Assembly (NCBI GenBank): GCA_017620135.1
Contig: JAFZQZ010000101.1
Span: 1 to 64,000 of the forward strand
Length of the DNA: 64,000 bases
Source of the DNA: Bacillota bacterium
Lineage (GTDB): Bacteria > Bacillota > Clostridia > Lachnospirales > Bianqueaceae
Reading direction: 5' to 3'
The translations under genes were made by a program, and so were the position numbers. Below the pieces are notes generated by a model that was not told where the DNA came from, did no database searches, and worked only from the letters and a program-made list of their open reading frames with translations. Within the stretch, counting starts at the first letter, position 1, and each line of letters opens with the position of its first letter. Below, one piece after another: positions 1 to 9,372 of the stretch.

Positions 1-1016
1 AGATCCTGATATTCCTGTCTGGTCTTCTGATAATACTGCTCGACTTTTTCCCGTGTCTTGCCGTATTTGCTTTTGATATGCTGGATCCGGTCATAGCGTT
101 CTTCGATCTCGGAAAGCCTTTCCGGATCCGCCTGGATCTCCTCGCTGTAGTTTCGCAGCTCATGCGCCAGATCCCGCAGGATGGAGGTGGATTCTTCCAG
201 CGTCTGTATCTGCGGGGCAAAGAAAGCTTCATCGTATCCCGCCACACGGTTCAGGGAAGATAGCGTCTCGTCCAGCTGATCCAGTGCTCCGGCCTCTCTT
301 CCTTCCCCGATCAGCTGCTGATAGGCTTTCCCGCTTTCTTCCTTGAGCTTTTCGCTGTAAACCAGCTTTTTGCGCTCTTCCAGGAGATTCTCTTCCTCTC
401 CCTCTTTCCAGGTGTTTTCCTCGATCTCGGAAAGCTCGTAAGCCATCAGGGACAGTAATCTTTCCCGATCGCGGCCGCTTTCCTGAAAACGGGAGAGCTC
501 CTTCTCCAGTTGCTGATATTCCGCGTACAGACCGGCCATTTTCTCCAGTTCTTTCGCGGAGCCCGAGATAAACCTGTCCAGCAGATCGATATGGCGTGAC
601 TGATTCAGCAGAGACTGATGTTCATGCTGCCCGTGGATATCGATCAGAAGGGAAGCGATCCTTCGGATCTGCGACTGGGTGACCATGGCGTCATTGATAA
701 AGTTCGCTGAGCGTCCGGAAGAAAGGAACCGGCGACGGATCAGGAGCTGACTGTCTGTATCCTCGACGCCCATCTCTTCCAGGACTTCCTTTACTTCTTT
801 TTTGTAATCGGTAAACAGCAGCGCGACTTCCGCTGCCCTGGACGGATCCCGGACAGCGTCTTTTGAACCTCTTTGTCCGAGCGCCAGTGAGATCGCGCCC
901 AGAAGAATACTTTTACCGGCACCTGTCTCGCCGGTAAGTGCGTTCAGTCCCTCTTCCAGATCGATCTTAGCTTCATCGATCAGCGCTATATTCTGTACAC
1001 GGATATGACTCAGCAT
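1..1016 (-). CDS. recN: DNA repair protein RecN (C-terminal part beyond the window)
   Basis: The open frame starts at an ATG at 1016 and runs off the left edge, giving about 338 of the roughly 550 residues usual for RecN. The N-terminus carries an ABC/SMC-type Walker A motif (GETGAGKS, about residues 29-36), followed by the IDIHGQHEHQSLL segment typical of RecN and then a long Glu/Lys/Leu-rich coiled-coil stretch. RecN is a cohesin-like ATPase that acts early in double-strand-break repair. The start follows the tlyA stop by four bases, with an AGAGGA-type ribosome site inside the end of tlyA, so it is the last visible gene of the recN-tlyA-dxs-ispA-xseBA-nusB operon. Walker B and the signature motif lie outside the window. 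Confidence 0.95.
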   Translation of the reverse strand, partial: MLSHIRVQNIALIDEAKIDLEEGLNALTGETGAGKSILLGAISLALGQRGSKDAVRDPSRAAEVALLFTDYKKEVKEVLEEMGVEDTDSQLLIRRRFLSSGRSANFINDAMVTQSQIRRIASLLIDIHGQHEHQSLLNQSRHIDLLDRFISGSAKELEKMAGLYAEYQQLEKELSRFQESGRDRERLLSLMAYELSEIEENTWKEGEEENLLEERKKLVYSEKLKEESGKAYQQLIGEGREAGALDQLDETLSSLNRVAGYDEAFFAPQIQTLEESTSILRDLAHELRNYSEEIQADPERLSEIEERYDRIQHIKSKYGKTREKVEQYYQKTRQEYQD

Positions 1017-1020
1017 ATAA

Positions 1021-1881
1021 TTATCCTCTTTGCTTTTCCTTCATCGAAAGACGAATCGTTGCCAGACGGACGGTTTCCCGGATGTGGTCCGGGCTGACCG
1101 TTTTTACAGAAGGTACTTCCCTCGCTGCCGAAAGAAGCAGCAGATATTCTGTATTTCCGTCACCGCCCCGGATAGGCGAAGGCATCAGGGAAAGAGCCTC
1201 AAATCCCGATTCTCCGGCGTTTTCGATCACGTCCTCCAGTACACGGACATGGACTTTCGGATCCTTTACGATCCCGCCTTTGCCGATCGCTGCCTTACCG
1301 GCTTCAAACTGCGGTTTGACCAGCACGACGCCCCTTGCCTCTTCCCTGACCAGTTTTCGCAGGCTCGCGAGGACCAGCTTCAGTGATATGAACGAAAGGT
1401 CCGCGCAGAAAAAATCACATGGTTCGATCTCTGACGGGTCCATCGTGCGGATATTCGTATTCTCCATGGAGGTCACACGCGGATCCTCCAGCAGGCTTTT
1501 GTCCAGCTGACCGGTCCCGACATCGACCGCGAAAACCTTTGACGCTCCGTGTTTTAACAGACAGTCGGTAAAACCTCCTGTCGAAGCGCCGGCGTCCAGA
1601 CAGATCAGTCCTTCCACGGAAAGACCGAATCCTTCCAGTGCTCCCGCCAGTTTCTTCCCGCCGCGTGAGACATATTCCTCACCGGCCGGGAGGATGCGGA
1701 TCTCCACTTCGGGAGATATCAGATCACTGGGCTTTCTGACCGGCTTTTCCTCTGCCAGGACAAGACCGGCAAGGATCCATTCTTTCGCTTTTTCCCGGCT
1801 CTTCGCAAGGCCCTTCCTGACCAGCAGCTGGTCGATCCTTATTCTTCCTTCTCCGCTTTGTTCTCTTTGTATATCTTCCAT
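1021..1881 (-). CDS. tlyA: TlyA-family rRNA 2'-O-methyltransferase (hemolysin A family)
   Basis: The 286-residue protein has an N-terminal S4 RNA-binding domain (about residues 13-75, starting [17 protein letters not shown]) and an FtsJ/RrmJ-type methyltransferase domain with the SAM-binding loop DAGASTGGFTD at residues 96-106. Members of the family methylate cytidine ribose in 16S and/or 23S rRNA; some were first called hemolysins. It overlaps the 3' end of dxs by about 43 bases and lies directly upstream of recN, a gene order common in Clostridia. The ATG at 1881 has only a weak, distant ribosome site (AAGGA), so translation is probably coupled to dxs. Which rRNA position is modified cannot be told from sequence. 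Confidence 0.9.
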   Translation of the reverse strand: MEDIQREQSGEGRIRIDQLLVRKGLAKSREKAKEWILAGLVLAEEKPVRKPSDLISPEVEIRILPAGEEYVSRGGKKLAGALEGFGLSVEGLICLDAGASTGGFTDCLLKHGASKVFAVDVGTGQLDKSLLEDPRVTSMENTNIRTMDPSEIEPCDFFCADLSFISLKLVLASLRKLVREEARGVVLVKPQFEAGKAAIGKGGIVKDPKVHVRVLEDVIENAGESGFEALSLMPSPIRGGDGNTEYLLLLSAAREVPSVKTVSPDHIRETVRLATIRLSMKEKQRG

Positions 1882-3707
1882 GCGTTCAGTATTCCTTCTT
1901 CATCCAGTGAAAACTCATGAAGCCCGTTCTTCCGGCTGTCCTGCGGGATAAACTGATCCGGCAGTGTCAGCGCTGTGATCCTTGCTTTGGCATCCTCTTC
2001 CGAAGCAAACGAACGCAGCTGCATACTGAAAGAACCCGAATATATCTGTTCTTCCACTGTGATGATCAGTGCTTCACTCTGAAGAAGCGGACGGATCGTT
2101 TCCTTGTCCATGGGGGCGATAAACCTTATATCGATCACCTGTACCGACGCGCCGTCTTCTTCCATCCGCGAAGCGGCCTGCAAGGCGCTCGTCAGCCGAT
2201 CCCCTACGGAAAGGATCGTCACGGGGATACCTGTCTGATCCTCTCTCCTCCTTACGATCACGCTTTTTCCGAGGACCGGGGCCTCTTCCGTCAGAGAAGG
2301 ATCCAGCCTTTTACAGGTCCCTTTCGGATACCTGATCGCCGCCGGCGCGTTCAGATCAAAAGCGAACGGCAGCATTTTTTCCAGCATCGTACGGTCACAC
2401 GGCGCCATCAGGGTCATGCCCGGAATATGGGAAAGGAAAGCCGTGTCCATCGTACCCTGATGTGTTTCACCGTCTTCTCCTACCAGTCCGCTGTGATCGA
2501 CCGCGAATACGACGTTAAGGCCCGTCAGGCAGACGTCGTGAACGATCTGATCATAAGCCCGCTGCAGGAAGGTCGAATAGATCGCGACACACGGCTTCAT
2601 GCCGCCTTTGGCAAGACCGGCTGCGAAGGTGACCGCGTGTTCTTCCGCGATCCCTACATCGAAGATCCTCTCCGCCGGGATAGTCGTATCGCTGAGACCG
2701 ACCCCGTCCGCCATGGCAGCTGTTACCGCCACGATCTTCGGATCCTTATTCGCGAGCTCGGAAAGCGCTTCTCCGAATGCTTTTGCCCAGGTGATCTCAT
2801 CACTCGCAGAGCAGCTGATCCCATGATACTCCACCGGACTCATCTGCGCCGGGGCGTATCCTTTTCCTTTCGTCGTGACCGCATGGACGATCACCGGTTC
2901 TTTTAATGTTTTGGCTTCATTCAGGACTTCGATCAGGGCTTTGATGTCGTGTCCGTCCACCGGACCGAGATAGGTGAATCCCATCTCCTCGAAAAGGATC
3001 CCTTTGACCACCATGTACTTGATCCGGTTCTTGACCTTATCCGCCGCGTTATAGAGCGGTTTCAGCCCGGGATGGCGCGCCACGCTCTCCTTGACCAGTT
3101 TCTTGCTTCTCAGATACCCCTGTTTGGTCCTTAAGCGGCTCAGATGCTGCGATAAAGATCCCACATTCTTTCCGATCGCCATTTCATTATCATTGAGGAT
3201 AACGATCAGCTTTGTCTTGTCTCTTCCGGCATTGTTCATGGCCTCATAAGCCAGGCCGCCTGTCATGGACCCGTCGCCGATCAGCGCGACGACTTCATAG
3301 TCTTCTCCGGAAAGATCCCTGGCCTTTGCCAGTCCGTAGGCGGCAGAGATCGATGTGGAGGCATGTCCGGTATCAAAAGCGTCATAGACGCTTTCCCTGC
3401 TCTTCGGGAAGCCGCTGATGCCGTCTTTCTGCCGCAGATGATCGAACGCATCTTTCCGTCCGGTCAGGATCTTATGGACATAGGACTGATGGCCGACATC
3501 GAATACCAGCTGATCTTTCGGCAGATCGAATACCCGATGGATCGCGAGCGTCAGTTCCACGACCCCGAGATTGGATGCCAGGTGTCCGCCTGTATGGGAC
3601 ACATGCTGTACCAGAAAACGCCGGATCTCTTCCGAAAGTTCATCCAATTCCGTGATAGAAAGATCTTTCAGATCCTCCGGTCCGTGGATCCTCGATAGAA
3701 TATCCAA
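1839..3707 (-). CDS. dxs: 1-deoxy-D-xylulose-5-phosphate synthase
   Basis: Dxs condenses pyruvate and glyceraldehyde 3-phosphate with thiamine diphosphate, the first step of the MEP isoprenoid pathway. The protein (about 622 residues) shows the [12 protein letters not shown]-like N-terminal segment (here [12 protein letters not shown]), GHQSY, the ThDP/Mg motif GDGSMTGG, and the transketolase C-terminal half ([15 protein letters not shown]). A GTG at 3716 would sit inside the Shine-Dalgarno AAAGGAGG itself, so the TTG at 3707, eight bases behind that site, is the more plausible start and matches the usual N-terminus better. The gene follows ispA by about 18 bases and overlaps tlyA. With ispA here and dxr and ispG near 60-63 kb, much of the MEP route is in this window. 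Confidence 0.95.
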   Translation of the reverse strand: MDILSRIHGPEDLKDLSITELDELSEEIRRFLVQHVSHTGGHLASNLGVVELTLAIHRVFDLPKDQLVFDVGHQSYVHKILTGRKDAFDHLRQKDGISGFPKSRESVYDAFDTGHASTSISAAYGLAKARDLSGEDYEVVALIGDGSMTGGLAYEAMNNAGRDKTKLIVILNDNEMAIGKNVGSLSQHLSRLRTKQGYLRSKKLVKESVARHPGLKPLYNAADKVKNRIKYMVVKGILFEEMGFTYLGPVDGHDIKALIEVLNEAKTLKEPVIVHAVTTKGKGYAPAQMSPVEYHGISCSASDEITWAKAFGEALSELANKDPKIVAVTAAMADGVGLSDTTIPAERIFDVGIAEEHAVTFAAGLAKGGMKPCVAIYSTFLQRAYDQIVHDVCLTGLNVVFAVDHSGLVGEDGETHQGTMDTAFLSHIPGMTLMAPCDRTMLEKMLPFAFDLNAPAAIRYPKGTCKRLDPSLTEEAPVLGKSVIVRRREDQTGIPVTILSVGDRLTSALQAASRMEEDGASVQVIDIRFIAPMDKETIRPLLQSEALIITVEEQIYSGSFSMQLRSFASEEDAKARITALTLPDQFIPQDSRKNGLHEFSLDEEGILNAWKIYKENKAEKEE

Positions 3708-3725
3708 CAGGGACACCTCCTTTCA

Positions 3726-4622
3726 TCAATGATCGCGATCCTGCAGCTGCCGGATCATCGCCCGGACATATTCGCCTTCTTCTCCCGGCAGATCCTGAAG
3801 CAGCTCCATCGCCTCTTCGCTCAGTTCCTTGACCCGTGCCTTTGCCTCGCTGATCCCATACAGCGAAACGAATGTCGATTTCTGACTTTTCTCGTCACTC
3901 CCCAGAGGTTTGCCGAGCTTTTCAAACGATCCTTCCACATCCAGGACATCATCCTGGATCTGAAAAGCGAGACCGACCTTACCGGCTGCTTCCTCCAGTC
4001 TGTCCGTCATCTCCTCATCCGCGCCGGAAAGCAGCGCGCCGCCTTTCATGGCAGCCATCAGGAGCCGGCTCGTCTTATTGAATTCGATATAAGTCAGTTC
4101 TTCCGCCGAGATCTGTTTGTCTTCACTCTCCAGATCCGCGATCTGTCCGGCCATCATGCCTTTACTTCCGGCACAGACAGCGATATAATTCATCGCCCGT
4201 ACGGCTTGTTTCTGCCATTTCTCTTCAGCATACACGGCTGCATCCGACATGGTCTCATAAGCCAGATTTAAAAGCCCGTCACCGGCCAGGATCGCCGCCG
4301 CTTCCCCATAGACTTTATGATTGGTCAGTCGTCCGCGGCGATAGTCGTCATTATCCATCGCCGGCAGATCATCATGGATCAGCGAGGATGTATGGATCAT
4401 TTCCAGACTGCAGGCAAAGGGCATCAGAAGCTCCATCGGCGCTCCCAGGCTCAGACCTGTGTAGATGAGCAGCATTGGCCTTACCCGTTTTCCGCCCGCC
4501 ATCAGGGAATACTCCATGGCTTCCCACAGCGTCCGGTCCGCGTCTTCTCCCCGGTGGATCCGCAGAAACAGTTCCTTCTCCAGCGCTTCTCTGATCGCGG
4601 AGCCTGTCATCTTTTCGCTCAT
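3726..4622 (-). CDS. ispA: Polyprenyl diphosphate synthase, IspA (FPP synthase) type with altered chain-length residue
   Basis: This 298-residue trans-prenyltransferase extends allylic diphosphates with isopentenyl diphosphate. It has the first Asp-rich motif DDLPAMD (residues 84-90), GGKRVRP near residue 44 and the second Asp-rich motif DDVLD (224-228). Length and overall pattern fit farnesyl diphosphate synthase. The fifth residue before the first Asp-rich motif, an aromatic Tyr in Geobacillus FPP synthase (Tyr81), is Ser79 here (codon at 4386-4388). Substitutions at that position are known to let the chain grow past C15, so the product may be C20 or longer. The ATG overlaps the xseB stop by four bases. 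Family assignment is firm; product length is inference. Confidence 0.92.
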   Translation of the reverse strand: MSEKMTGSAIREALEKELFLRIHRGEDADRTLWEAMEYSLMAGGKRVRPMLLIYTGLSLGAPMELLMPFACSLEMIHTSSLIHDDLPAMDNDDYRRGRLTNHKVYGEAAAILAGDGLLNLAYETMSDAAVYAEEKWQKQAVRAMNYIAVCAGSKGMMAGQIADLESEDKQISAEELTYIEFNKTSRLLMAAMKGGALLSGADEEMTDRLEEAAGKVGLAFQIQDDVLDVEGSFEKLGKPLGSDEKSQKSTFVSLYGISEAKARVKELSEEAMELLQDLPGEEGEYVRAMIRQLQDRDH

Positions 4623-4840
4623 AGCTGTTCTTCTCCGTCTTCAGCGCTGTCCGCACTGAGGATCTCGATCTCTTTTTCTGTCATATCCAGGACTTCCCGG
4701 ATCTTCTTTTCCAGGGTGCGTCCTTCTTTATACAGAGCCATCATATCGGCAAGCGGCAGGGTTTCCTTTTCCATCTGGGAAGTGATCTCCTCCAGTCTGG
4801 TCATAAGTACTTCAATGCCGGTATCTTTTTCGTTATTCAT
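4619..4840 (-). CDS. xseB: Exodeoxyribonuclease VII small subunit
   Basis: A 73-residue protein with the compact helical pattern of XseB: a first helix with LMTRLEEITSQMEKETLPLADMM and a second with LEKKIREVLDMTEKEIEIL, ending in an acidic tail. Several XseB chains bind each XseA chain to form exonuclease VII, which degrades single-stranded DNA from both ends. The start overlaps the end of xseA by eight bases and its stop overlaps the ispA start (ATGA), so all three are translationally coupled. The xseA-xseB-ispA-dxs order is widespread in Firmicutes and supports the call. Confidence 0.93.
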   Translation of the reverse strand: MNNEKDTGIEVLMTRLEEITSQMEKETLPLADMMALYKEGRTLEKKIREVLDMTEKEIEILSADSAEDGEEQL

Positions 4841-6080
4841 CCGACTCGTCCTTTTCTTTCATGATAGTCTCTACACGGGCCCCAAGCGTTCCGTCCATCA
4901 GACGGACGAATATCTCATCCCCCACGGCTCTGCCTTCCGCGCGACTGATCCCCTGTCCCAAGCGGTCTGTGACGAAGGCATAACCTTTCTCCATCTGATG
5001 CAGCGGAGAGTCTAACAGCAGGGCCTGAGAAAGCTTCTCCAGCCTGGCGCTGTACGCGGTGAGTCTTTGACGGATCAGGACCTGCTGCTTTTCCATCAGC
5101 CGATCCGTCTCCAGGCGATGATCCTTCAGTTTTTCCATCGGTGAGAGCCATTTCAACCGGGAGACCTGATGATCCAGTCCGGATCTCAGAAGCGCGATCT
5201 TCCGCATGACCGCGCGTTCTCTGCGGCCTTCATTTACCTTCAGTCTGTCGAACAGTCCGCTCACGTCCGGAACAGACAGTTCCGCGGCGGCCGAAGGTGT
5301 CGGAGCCCTGAGATCTGCCGCGAAATCCGAGATCGTAAAGTCCGTCTCATGTCCGACACCGCTGATGACAGGCGTTTCACACGCGGCGATCGCCCTCGCG
5401 ACGATCTCCTCGTTAAATGGCCAGAGATCCTCGATCGAGCCGCCTCCGCGGGCAACGATAATGGTATCCACGTCCGGGATCCTGCTAAGGACACGGATCC
5501 CGCGAACGATGGTGTAAGCCGCGCCGCTTCCCTGTACAAGTGCCGGATAGACCAGCAGCCGGACTCCCGGATATCTTCTTTTCGCGATCTGACAGATATC
5601 CCGGACAGCAGCGCCGGTAGGCGAGGTGACGATACCGATCCTTCTGGGAAAAGCCGGAATAGGTTTCTTCCGCGACGGGTCGAACAACCCTTCCCTTTCC
5701 AGTTTTTCTTTCATCCTAAGAAAAGCCTGGAACAGATCTCCGCTGCCCTCTTTTTCCAGTGAACGGATATAGAACTGGTACTGTCCGGTCTTCTCATAGA
5801 GCGAAACACTGCCCCTGGCTACCACCTGATCCCCGTTCGCAGGGAAAAACCGAAGGCTTCTGGCGTCAGACGCGAACATGACCGCCGAGATGGCGCCTGA
5901 TTCATCCTTCAGCGTCAGATACAGATGTCCGGACGTATGACGTTTAAAGTTCGAGATCTCGCCCCGAACATATACATCCGACAAAAATGTGTCCTGCTGC
6001 AGTTTTCGCTTGACATAAAGGTTGATCACCGAAACAGGATATACTTTCACATCCTGAAAAGGATTCTGCATGGGATTCAT
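4833..6080 (-). CDS. xseA: Exodeoxyribonuclease VII large subunit
   Basis: The 415-residue protein begins with an OB-fold nucleic-acid-binding domain (about residues 12-110, including VRGEISNFKRHTSGHLYLTLKD), followed by the catalytic XseA domain with RIGIVTSPTGAAVRDI, the Gly-rich IIVARGGGSIEDLWPFNEE segment and SGVGHETDFTISDFAADLRAPTPSAAAE. These are the hallmark conserved blocks of the family. A coiled region near the C-terminus is likely the XseB-binding part. It starts at an ATG overlapping the nusB stop by four bases and is followed by xseB. Length is somewhat below the 440-450 residues common elsewhere but no conserved block is missing. Confidence 0.95.
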   Translation of the reverse strand: MNPMQNPFQDVKVYPVSVINLYVKRKLQQDTFLSDVYVRGEISNFKRHTSGHLYLTLKDESGAISAVMFASDARSLRFFPANGDQVVARGSVSLYEKTGQYQFYIRSLEKEGSGDLFQAFLRMKEKLEREGLFDPSRKKPIPAFPRRIGIVTSPTGAAVRDICQIAKRRYPGVRLLVYPALVQGSGAAYTIVRGIRVLSRIPDVDTIIVARGGGSIEDLWPFNEEIVARAIAACETPVISGVGHETDFTISDFAADLRAPTPSAAAELSVPDVSGLFDRLKVNEGRRERAVMRKIALLRSGLDHQVSRLKWLSPMEKLKDHRLETDRLMEKQQVLIRQRLTAYSARLEKLSQALLLDSPLHQMEKGYAFVTDRLGQGISRAEGRAVGDEIFVRLMDGTLGARVETIMKEKDESDE

Positions 6081-6493
6081 TCTTTCCCGGATGACGCGAA
6101 ATTCGCGAGTACTCCGTTGATAAAGCCTCTGGCCGCGTCCTGCGAATACTTTTTCGCCAGTTCTACCGCCTCATTGATGCTGACCTTTTCCGGAATATCT
6201 TCCGCGTATTCGATCTCATACAGAGCCAGCCTTAGGATCGCCAGGTCTACCTTGGAAAGCCGTTTTAGGCTCCATCCATGAAGAGACCCTTCGATCTTCT
6301 GATCCAGTTCTTCCACATGTTCCATCGTGCCGAGCACTTCTTTCAGAATGAAAGCCCTTTCATCCGGCTGAGCGACCTCATCCGGAAATACTTCCATGTA
6401 GATCTCCGCGAGCTCTGTCTGATCCTCGTCCGGGCGGAACTGGATCTCATAAAGGATCCGAAAAGCGTGTTCCCGTGCTTCACTGCGTGTCAT
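6077..6493 (-). CDS. nusB: Transcription antitermination factor NusB
   Basis: The 138-residue all-helical protein starts MTRSEAREHAFRILYEIQF and contains the family block VDLAILRLALYEIEYAEDIPEKVSINEAVELAKKY near the C-terminus. NusB binds BoxA RNA with S10 (NusE) in the antitermination complex that protects rRNA transcripts. The start has the ribosome site GAAGGAGAG ten bases upstream. It is the first gene after the Asp23-family terminator and overlaps xseA by four bases, so it opens the xseA-xseB-ispA-dxs-tlyA-recN unit. I see no strong promoter in the short gap before it. Confidence 0.94.
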   Translation of the reverse strand: MTRSEAREHAFRILYEIQFRPDEDQTELAEIYMEVFPDEVAQPDERAFILKEVLGTMEHVEELDQKIEGSLHGWSLKRLSKVDLAILRLALYEIEYAEDIPEKVSINEAVELAKKYSQDAARGFINGVLANFASSGKE

Positions 6494-6519
6494 TCGTTCT
6501 CTCCTTCAGCAAAAACCTG

Positions 6520-6554
6520 AAAAAAGGCGTAATCAAACATGATCACGCCTTTTC
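6520..6554 (-). terminator. Rho-independent terminator after the Asp23-family gene
   Basis: On the minus strand a 14-base arm beginning AAAAGGCG pairs with its partner across a four-base loop (one G-U wobble) and is followed by a run of six T. The wobble forms only in minus-strand RNA, which suits a terminator for the Asp23-family gene that ends eight bases upstream. It stands between that gene and nusB. Confidence 0.85.
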
Positions 6555-6561
6555 AATTGTC

Positions 6562-6882
6562 TTATGCTTCTTTCGTTGTTTTTTCAATGTTCATGCTGGC
6601 AATATTGATATTGACTTCCGCGACTTCCATTCCGGTCATATTTTCGACGGAGGATCGTATCTTCTGCTGGATCCTGCCGGATAGTTCCGGGATCTTGGTT
6701 CCGTAAGAGACATTCAGCTCAACATCGATATAGATCTTCTCATCGACGACTTCAATGTTGATGCCTTTGTTCTTCGGACTCTTCTTGGAAGATTTTTCCA
6801 TTCCGATTTCATCGGCGAGTGCCAGCTGCGCGATCGTTAAGATCACGTCATTGGAAATTCTGATCTGGTCCTGATTCTCCAT
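6562..6882 (-). CDS. Asp23/Gls24 family envelope stress response protein
   Basis: This 106-residue protein has the Asp23 pattern: an N-terminal helix with ISNDVILTIAQLALADEIG, a basic Ser/Lys loop (KSSKKSPKNKG), then alternating strands INIEVVDEKIYIDVELNVSYGTKIPELSGRIQQKIRSSVENMTGMEVAEVNINI. Family members are small cytoplasmic or membrane-associated proteins linked to envelope homeostasis in Firmicutes; many clostridial genomes carry one just upstream of nusB. It follows leuS by ten bases and probably shares its transcript, which then ends at the terminator at 6520-6554. The exact role is unknown. Confidence 0.88.
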   Translation of the reverse strand: MENQDQIRISNDVILTIAQLALADEIGMEKSSKKSPKNKGINIEVVDEKIYIDVELNVSYGTKIPELSGRIQQKIRSSVENMTGMEVAEVNINIASMNIEKTTKEA

Positions 6883-6892
6883 GATAACTCCT

Positions 6893-9301
6893 TTATTTGG
6901 CTACAATATTCACGATCCTGCCCGGAACGTAGATCTCTTTTACGATGGTCTTTCCTTCCAGCAGCTGCCGGATCTTTGGCTCTGCTTTGGCAACACTTAA
7001 TGCTTCTTCCTGAGAAGCGGTCCGTCCGATGCGGATGATCGCTCTGGGTTTGCCCATGATCTGGACGGCGATCTCCACCATATCGCTGATGGTCTTGGCT
7101 TCATCGTAGGAAGGCCATTCGCTCTGATAGATCCTGCCTTCAAAGCCAAGCATTTCCCACATTTCTTCCGTGAAATGCGGCGCGGCGGGATTGATCAGCT
7201 GGAGGAAGACTTTCATCTCTCCTCTGGTCACACTGCCTTTGGCGTAGAATTCATTTAGGAGCGCCATCAGGGCGGCGATGCCTGTATTGAACTTCATCGC
7301 TTCGAAATCGAGCGTGACCTTCTTGATCGTACGGTGCATCGAGGATTCCAGATCCTGGCTGAATCCTTTTTCCTCCGTCACCATATCCTGCAGTTTCCAG
7401 ACACGCTCCACAAAACGGCGGCATCCCTTGACGCCGGTCGTCGACCATGGAGCTGTGGAGGCGAAATCGCCGATAAACATCTCGTAAAGACGCATGGTAT
7501 CGGCGCCGTAATCGGCGACGACTTCATCCGGATTGACGACATTGCCTCTGGATTTGGACATCTTCTGACCGTCCTCACCCAGGATCATGCCGTGGCTGGT
7601 CCTCTTCTGATACGGTTCCGGTGTAGGCACGATCCCCTGATCATAGAGGAATTTATGCCAGAAACGGCTGTAGAGAAGATGCAGTGTCGTATGCTCCATA
7701 CCGCCGTTATACCAGTCGACCGGTGACCAGTAACTAAGCGCTTCCTTGCTGGCCAGCGCCTGATCGTTGTGCGGATCCATATACCGAAGGAAATACCAGG
7801 AAGATCCGGCCCACTGAGGCATGGTATCGGTCTCGCGCGAAGCCGGGCCTCCACATACAGGACAGGTGGTCTTCACCCATTCTGTCATACCTGCCAGCGG
7901 GGATTCTCCGTTCGGACCTGGCTCATAGCTTTCCACTTCGGGAAGAAGCAGCGGGAGCTGATCTTCCGGAAGCGCCACATATCCGCCGCAGTGCTCACAG
8001 TATACGACCGGGATCGGTTCTCCCCAGTAACGCTGTCTGGAGAAGACCCAGTCACGAAGCTTATAGTTGACTTTTTTATGTCCGATCCCCTGCTCGCTCA
8101 GCCATTCCACGATGGCTTTCTTGGCGTCGGCAACAGACATTCCGTTAAGGAAGCCGGAATTCACCATGGTGCCCGTTTCGATATCCGTAAAGGCTTCTTT
8201 CTCGATATCGCCGCCGGCGACGACTTCGATGATCGGAAGGTCGAACTTCTTCGCGAAGTCATAGTCACGGGTATCATGTGCCGGAACGGCCATGATCGCG
8301 CCGGTCCCGTAGCTCATCAGTACATAGTCGGAGATCCAGATGGGGATCTCTTTGCCGTTGACCGGATTGACGGCACGGATGCCTTTGATGCACACACCGG
8401 TCTTTTCCTTTGCCAGTTCCGTTCGCTCGAAATCGGATTTGCTCCTGGCATAGGAACGATAGGCTTCGATCTCATCGATGTTTTCGATCTGATCTTTCCA
8501 CTCGTCGATATAAGGATGCTCCGGAGACATGACCATGTAGGTCGCGCCAAAGAGCGTATCCGGACGGGTGGTATAGACTCTCAGTGTTCTGCCGGCAGCC
8601 TTGAAATCCACTTCCGCGCCTTCCGACCGGCCGATCCAGTTGATCTGCTGCGTCTTGACCCTTTCAATGAAATCTAGATCCTGAAGACCGTCGATCAGTT
8701 TCTGCGCGTATTCGGTGATCTTCAGCATCCACTGCGTTTTCATCCGATGTTCCACCGGAGTGCCGCAGCGCTCACAGCATCCGTCCACGACCTCTTCGTT
8801 GGCCAGGCCGACTTTGCAGGACGGGCACCAGTTGACAGCGATCTCTTTTTTATAGGCAAGTCCCTTCTTGAAAAGCTGAAGGAAGATCCACTGCGTCCAG
8901 CGATAGTAAGAAGGATCCGTCGTATTGACTTCACGGTCCCAGTCAAAGGAGAATCCGAGCATCTTCAGCTGGGATTTGAATCTGGCTACATTGTTTTTCG
9001 TGACCTCTGCCGGATGGATCTTGTTCTTGATGGCATAGTTTTCCGTGGGAAGACCGAATGCGTCCCAACCCATGGGGAACAGTACGTTATAACCCTGCAT
9101 CCGGCGCTTTCTGGCAATGATATCCATGGCCGTATAGGGTCTGGGATGTCCCACGTGCAGTCCCTGTCCCGAAGGATAAGGGAATTCGATGAGCGCGTAA
9201 AACTTGGGTTTCGAATGGTCGATCTCTACATGGAACGCTTTTTCATCGTCCCAGATCTTCTGCCATTTCTTTTCAAGGGTGATATGATTATAAGCTTTCA
9301 A
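6893..9301 (-). CDS. leuS: Leucyl-tRNA synthetase
   Basis: The 802-residue class I synthetase charges tRNA-Leu. It shows the HIGH-type motif (HVGH, within [20 protein letters not shown]), a zinc-type Cys cluster (CPSC and CERC), the CP1 editing domain with [19 protein letters not shown] and [19 protein letters not shown], and KMSKS in [12 protein letters not shown]. The start is a TTG ([13 protein letters not shown]) eight bases behind GAGGAG; there is no ATG in a better place. Its own promoter lies at 9344-9372 overlapping the end of metH. No T-box leader is present in the 68-base gap. It is cotranscribed with the Asp23-family gene. Confidence 0.97.
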   Translation of the reverse strand: MKAYNHITLEKKWQKIWDDEKAFHVEIDHSKPKFYALIEFPYPSGQGLHVGHPRPYTAMDIIARKRRMQGYNVLFPMGWDAFGLPTENYAIKNKIHPAEVTKNNVARFKSQLKMLGFSFDWDREVNTTDPSYYRWTQWIFLQLFKKGLAYKKEIAVNWCPSCKVGLANEEVVDGCCERCGTPVEHRMKTQWMLKITEYAQKLIDGLQDLDFIERVKTQQINWIGRSEGAEVDFKAAGRTLRVYTTRPDTLFGATYMVMSPEHPYIDEWKDQIENIDEIEAYRSYARSKSDFERTELAKEKTGVCIKGIRAVNPVNGKEIPIWISDYVLMSYGTGAIMAVPAHDTRDYDFAKKFDLPIIEVVAGGDIEKEAFTDIETGTMVNSGFLNGMSVADAKKAIVEWLSEQGIGHKKVNYKLRDWVFSRQRYWGEPIPVVYCEHCGGYVALPEDQLPLLLPEVESYEPGPNGESPLAGMTEWVKTTCPVCGGPASRETDTMPQWAGSSWYFLRYMDPHNDQALASKEALSYWSPVDWYNGGMEHTTLHLLYSRFWHKFLYDQGIVPTPEPYQKRTSHGMILGEDGQKMSKSRGNVVNPDEVVADYGADTMRLYEMFIGDFASTAPWSTTGVKGCRRFVERVWKLQDMVTEEKGFSQDLESSMHRTIKKVTLDFEAMKFNTGIAALMALLNEFYAKGSVTRGEMKVFLQLINPAAPHFTEEMWEMLGFEGRIYQSEWPSYDEAKTISDMVEIAVQIMGKPRAIIRIGRTASQEEALSVAKAEPKIRQLLEGKTIVKEIYVPGRIVNIVAK

Positions 9302-9335
9302 GGGTCTGTCTCCTCTTAACAGGAATATAAATTAC

Positions 9336-9363
9336 AAGCCTTAATTATACCAGAAAAAGGCTT
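9336..9363. repeat. Seven-base inverted repeat enclosing the leuS -10 element
   Basis: AAGCCTT at 9336-9342 and AAGGCTT at 9357-9363 are perfect complements separated by 14 bases that contain the leuS -10 hexamer. It could be a metH transcript end, an operator, or chance; there is no clear T-run after it on the minus strand. Confidence 0.45.
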
Positions 9364-9372
9364 CAAATTCAA
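9344..9372 (-). promoter_or_regulatory. Sigma-A-type promoter of leuS
   Basis: On the minus strand TTGAAT (9367-9372) and TATAAT (9344-9349) are separated by 17 bases. The -35 element overlaps the metH stop codon. The predicted start point lies about 35 bases before the leuS TTG codon. Confidence 0.75.

Noticed and set aside
9302-9368. T-box leader for leuS
   Set aside because: The gap is only 67 bases, too short for a T-box, and no specifier or antiterminator pattern is seen.
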